Below, in pieces: positions 5,742 through 7,025 of a stretch of DNA of 7,025 nucleotides; position 1 is the stretch's first letter, and each line of letters starts with the position of its first letter. The stretch lies in contig JAILSA010000229.1 of assembly GCA_024697885.1 (NCBI GenBank), positions 1 through 7,025 of the forward strand, written 5' to 3'. The notes below the pieces were generated by a model, which made no database searches, was not told where the DNA came from, and saw nothing but the letters and a program-made list of their open reading frames with translations. The DNA is from Eubacterium sp. Its GTDB lineage: Bacteria > Bacillota > Clostridia > Lachnospirales > Lachnospiraceae. The position numbers were made by a program, and so were the translations under genes.

Positions 5742-7025
5742 TTAACTCAATTTTTCAATTCCTTTTTTGATACGGGCAATAGACTCTTCCTTGCCAATAA
5801 TGTCCATGATCTCAAAGGCTCCGCCCGGTGTCATCTGCTTGCCAGAAACAGCGGTGCGCAGTGGCCAAAGGGCCATTCCGTTTTTGCATCCTTTGTCTGC
5901 CACGTAGTCCATAGCCACCTTTTCAATGGCTGGAATAGAGTAGTCATCCAGGGCCTCGTAAAGTGGAAGAAGCTCCTTTAAAACCTCAAGGGAATTCTCG
6001 GAGTTGGTCTTCATTTTCTTGTGGGTGTACATAGCCACATCGTAGTCAGGCAACTCCTGGAAAAAGTCGATTTTCTCATCAATATCAGGGAAAACCTCAA
6101 TACGGGTTTTTACCAGGTCCGCAATCTTGTGAAGATCTAAGTCCTTGCTGATGGTCTTCTTGATCTGTGGAATGGCATACTCGTAATACTTGTCATTGTC
6201 CATGGCCTTAATGTACTCACCATTCATCCAGCGAAGTTTTACCATATCAAAAACTGCAGGGGATTTATTAATTCTTGTGTAGTCAAATTCTCTCACCAAA
6301 TCTTCCAGAGAGAAAATCTCATTGTCGTCGCTTGGACTCCATCCCAAAAGGGCTACATAATTTACCACTGCCTCAGGCACAAATCCCAAATCCATCAAAT
6401 CCTCAAAGGAAGATGCTCCACTTCTCTTGCTGAGTTTCTTGTGGTTCTCATCCGTAATGGTTGGACAGTGAATATATACTGGTACCTCCCAGCCAAAGGC
6501 CTGATAGAGACGGTTGTACTTTGGCGCTGAGGACAGGTACTCATTTCCCCTGACCACATGGGTAATTCCCATAAGGTGGTCGTCAATTACATTGGCAAAA
6601 TTGTAGGTTGGATAGCCGTCAGACTTAATGAGAACCATGTCATCAAGCTCCTCATTTGGGGCGGTAATATCGCCGTAAATTACATCGTGGAAACTGGTCT
6701 CTCCCTCTGTTGGGTTGTTCTGACGAATTACATAAGGAAGGCCTGCTGCCAGTTTTTCCTCCACCTCTTCCTTGGTCAAGCTCAGACAGTGTTTATCGTA
6801 CTTTGCCGCGTCCTCACCATTTTTCTCTGCCTGGTCGTGAAGTTCCTGCAGTCTCTCCTTGGTGCAGAAGCAGTAGTATGCCTCACCCTTTTCCACCAGC
6901 TGCTTGGCATATTCTAAATACATACCGGTCTTCATGCGCTCGCTCTGAACATATGGGCCAACGCCTCCGTCCTTGTCTGGACCCTCATCGTGAACCAAGC
7001 CAGTCTCTCTCATGGTCTTGTAAAT
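5742..7025 (-). CDS. gltX: Glutamyl-tRNA synthetase, N-terminus beyond window edge
   Basis: Cytoplasmic class I aminoacyl-tRNA synthetase that charges tRNA with glutamate using ATP. The reading frame is open to the right edge: residues I-Y-K-T precede the first internal Met at 7013, so that Met is not the start. About 427 residues are visible against roughly 480-500 for the family, so the N-terminal HIGH-type ATP site lies outside. Numbering from the edge, a zinc-type segment has Cys52, Cys54 and Cys80. A catalytic-domain stretch ([15 protein letters not shown], then [12 protein letters not shown]) spans about 136-165, and the class-defining KLSKR loop is at 197-201. The C-terminal part is the helical anticodon-binding region, ending in a typical WPLR...SGK...GGAFEIM segment. 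The usual fourth zinc ligand (Cys-x-His after the third Cys) is absent here; a His precedes that Cys instead. The next gene, iorA, starts 71 bp downstream. Identity is very secure. Confidence 0.97.
   Translation of the reverse strand: MYKTMRETGLVHDEGPDKDGGVGPYVQSERMKTGMYLEYAKQLVEKGEAYYCFCTKERLQELHDQAEKNGEDAAKYDKHCLSLTKEEVEEKLAAGLPYVIRQNNPTEGETSFHDVIYGDITAPNEELDDMVLIKSDGYPTYNFANVIDDHLMGITHVVRGNEYLSSAPKYNRLYQAFGWEVPVYIHCPTITDENHKKLSKRSGASSFEDLMDLGFVPEAVVNYVALLGWSPSDDNEIFSLEDLVREFDYTRINKSPAVFDMVKLRWMNGEYIKAMDNDKYYEYAIPQIKKTISKDLDLHKIADLVKTRIEVFPDIDEKIDFFQELPDYDVAMYTHKKMKTNSENSLEVLKELLPLYEALDDYSIPAIEKVAMDYVADKGCKNGMALWPLRTAVSGKQMTPGGAFEIMDIIGKEESIARIKKGIEKLS

Noticed and set aside
5731..5756. A-U hairpin at the gltX stop (arms 5749-5756 and 5731-5738)
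   Set aside because: Eight pairs, almost all A-U, around a ten-base loop. This is too weak for a terminator and expected in AT-rich sequence; the stronger stem next to it explains the region better.
7011..7013. Met at 7013 as the gltX start
   Set aside because: The frame stays open to the edge with family-typical residues I-Y-K-T just before it, and the HIGH region is still missing, so the gene extends beyond the window.

Overview
This 7,025-bp window carries six protein genes, all on the minus strand, so transcription runs from high to low coordinates. There is no sign of mobile DNA, CRISPR, tRNA or rRNA. Strong GGAGG ribosome sites, a ferredoxin-dependent 2-oxoacid oxidoreductase, and a membrane-anchored SH3b plus GH18 protein point to an anaerobic Clostridia-type Firmicute. 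Lachnospiraceae is my best guess, but it rests on protein style rather than a marker gene. Base composition looks uniform across the genes, with nothing suggesting recent transfer.

Layout in transcription order. (1) gltX, glutamyl-tRNA synthetase, enters from the right edge without its N-terminus and stops at 5742. (2) A 71-bp gap (5671-5741) holds a long inverted repeat whose 3' arm contains the iorA Shine-Dalgarno sequence, with a candidate extended -10 promoter inside it. (3) iorA and iorB encode the two subunits of indolepyruvate:ferredoxin oxidoreductase, 12 bp apart. (4) A metal-dependent amidohydrolase gene follows in close coupling with iorB and ends in a hairpin terminator (2475-2501). 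(5) A new promoter (about 2429-2457) precedes a two-gene unit: a thrH-like HAD phosphatase/phosphotransferase, and a membrane-anchored protein with a stalk-like region, an SH3b domain and a GH18 domain. (6) A short inverted repeat lies between the last stop codon and the left edge.

How the genes fit together. IorAB should oxidatively decarboxylate aryl pyruvates from aromatic amino-acid transamination to aryl-acetyl-CoA, passing electrons to ferredoxin. The coupled amidohydrolase may act on a related metabolite, but its substrate cannot be read from sequence. The thrH and GH18 genes form a separate unit joining amino-acid phosphate metabolism with cell-envelope glycan hydrolysis, and I see no obvious pathway link between them.

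The most notable non-coding signal is the hairpin at the iorA start. Its arms run 23 positions with one true mismatch, and all three non-Watson-Crick pairs become G-U wobbles only in the minus-strand RNA. This suggests an RNA structure that hides the iorA ribosome site in transcripts reading through from gltX, while transcripts from the nested promoter would leave it open. The genes themselves are familiar families; the regulatory junction and the gene pairings are the parts worth following up.
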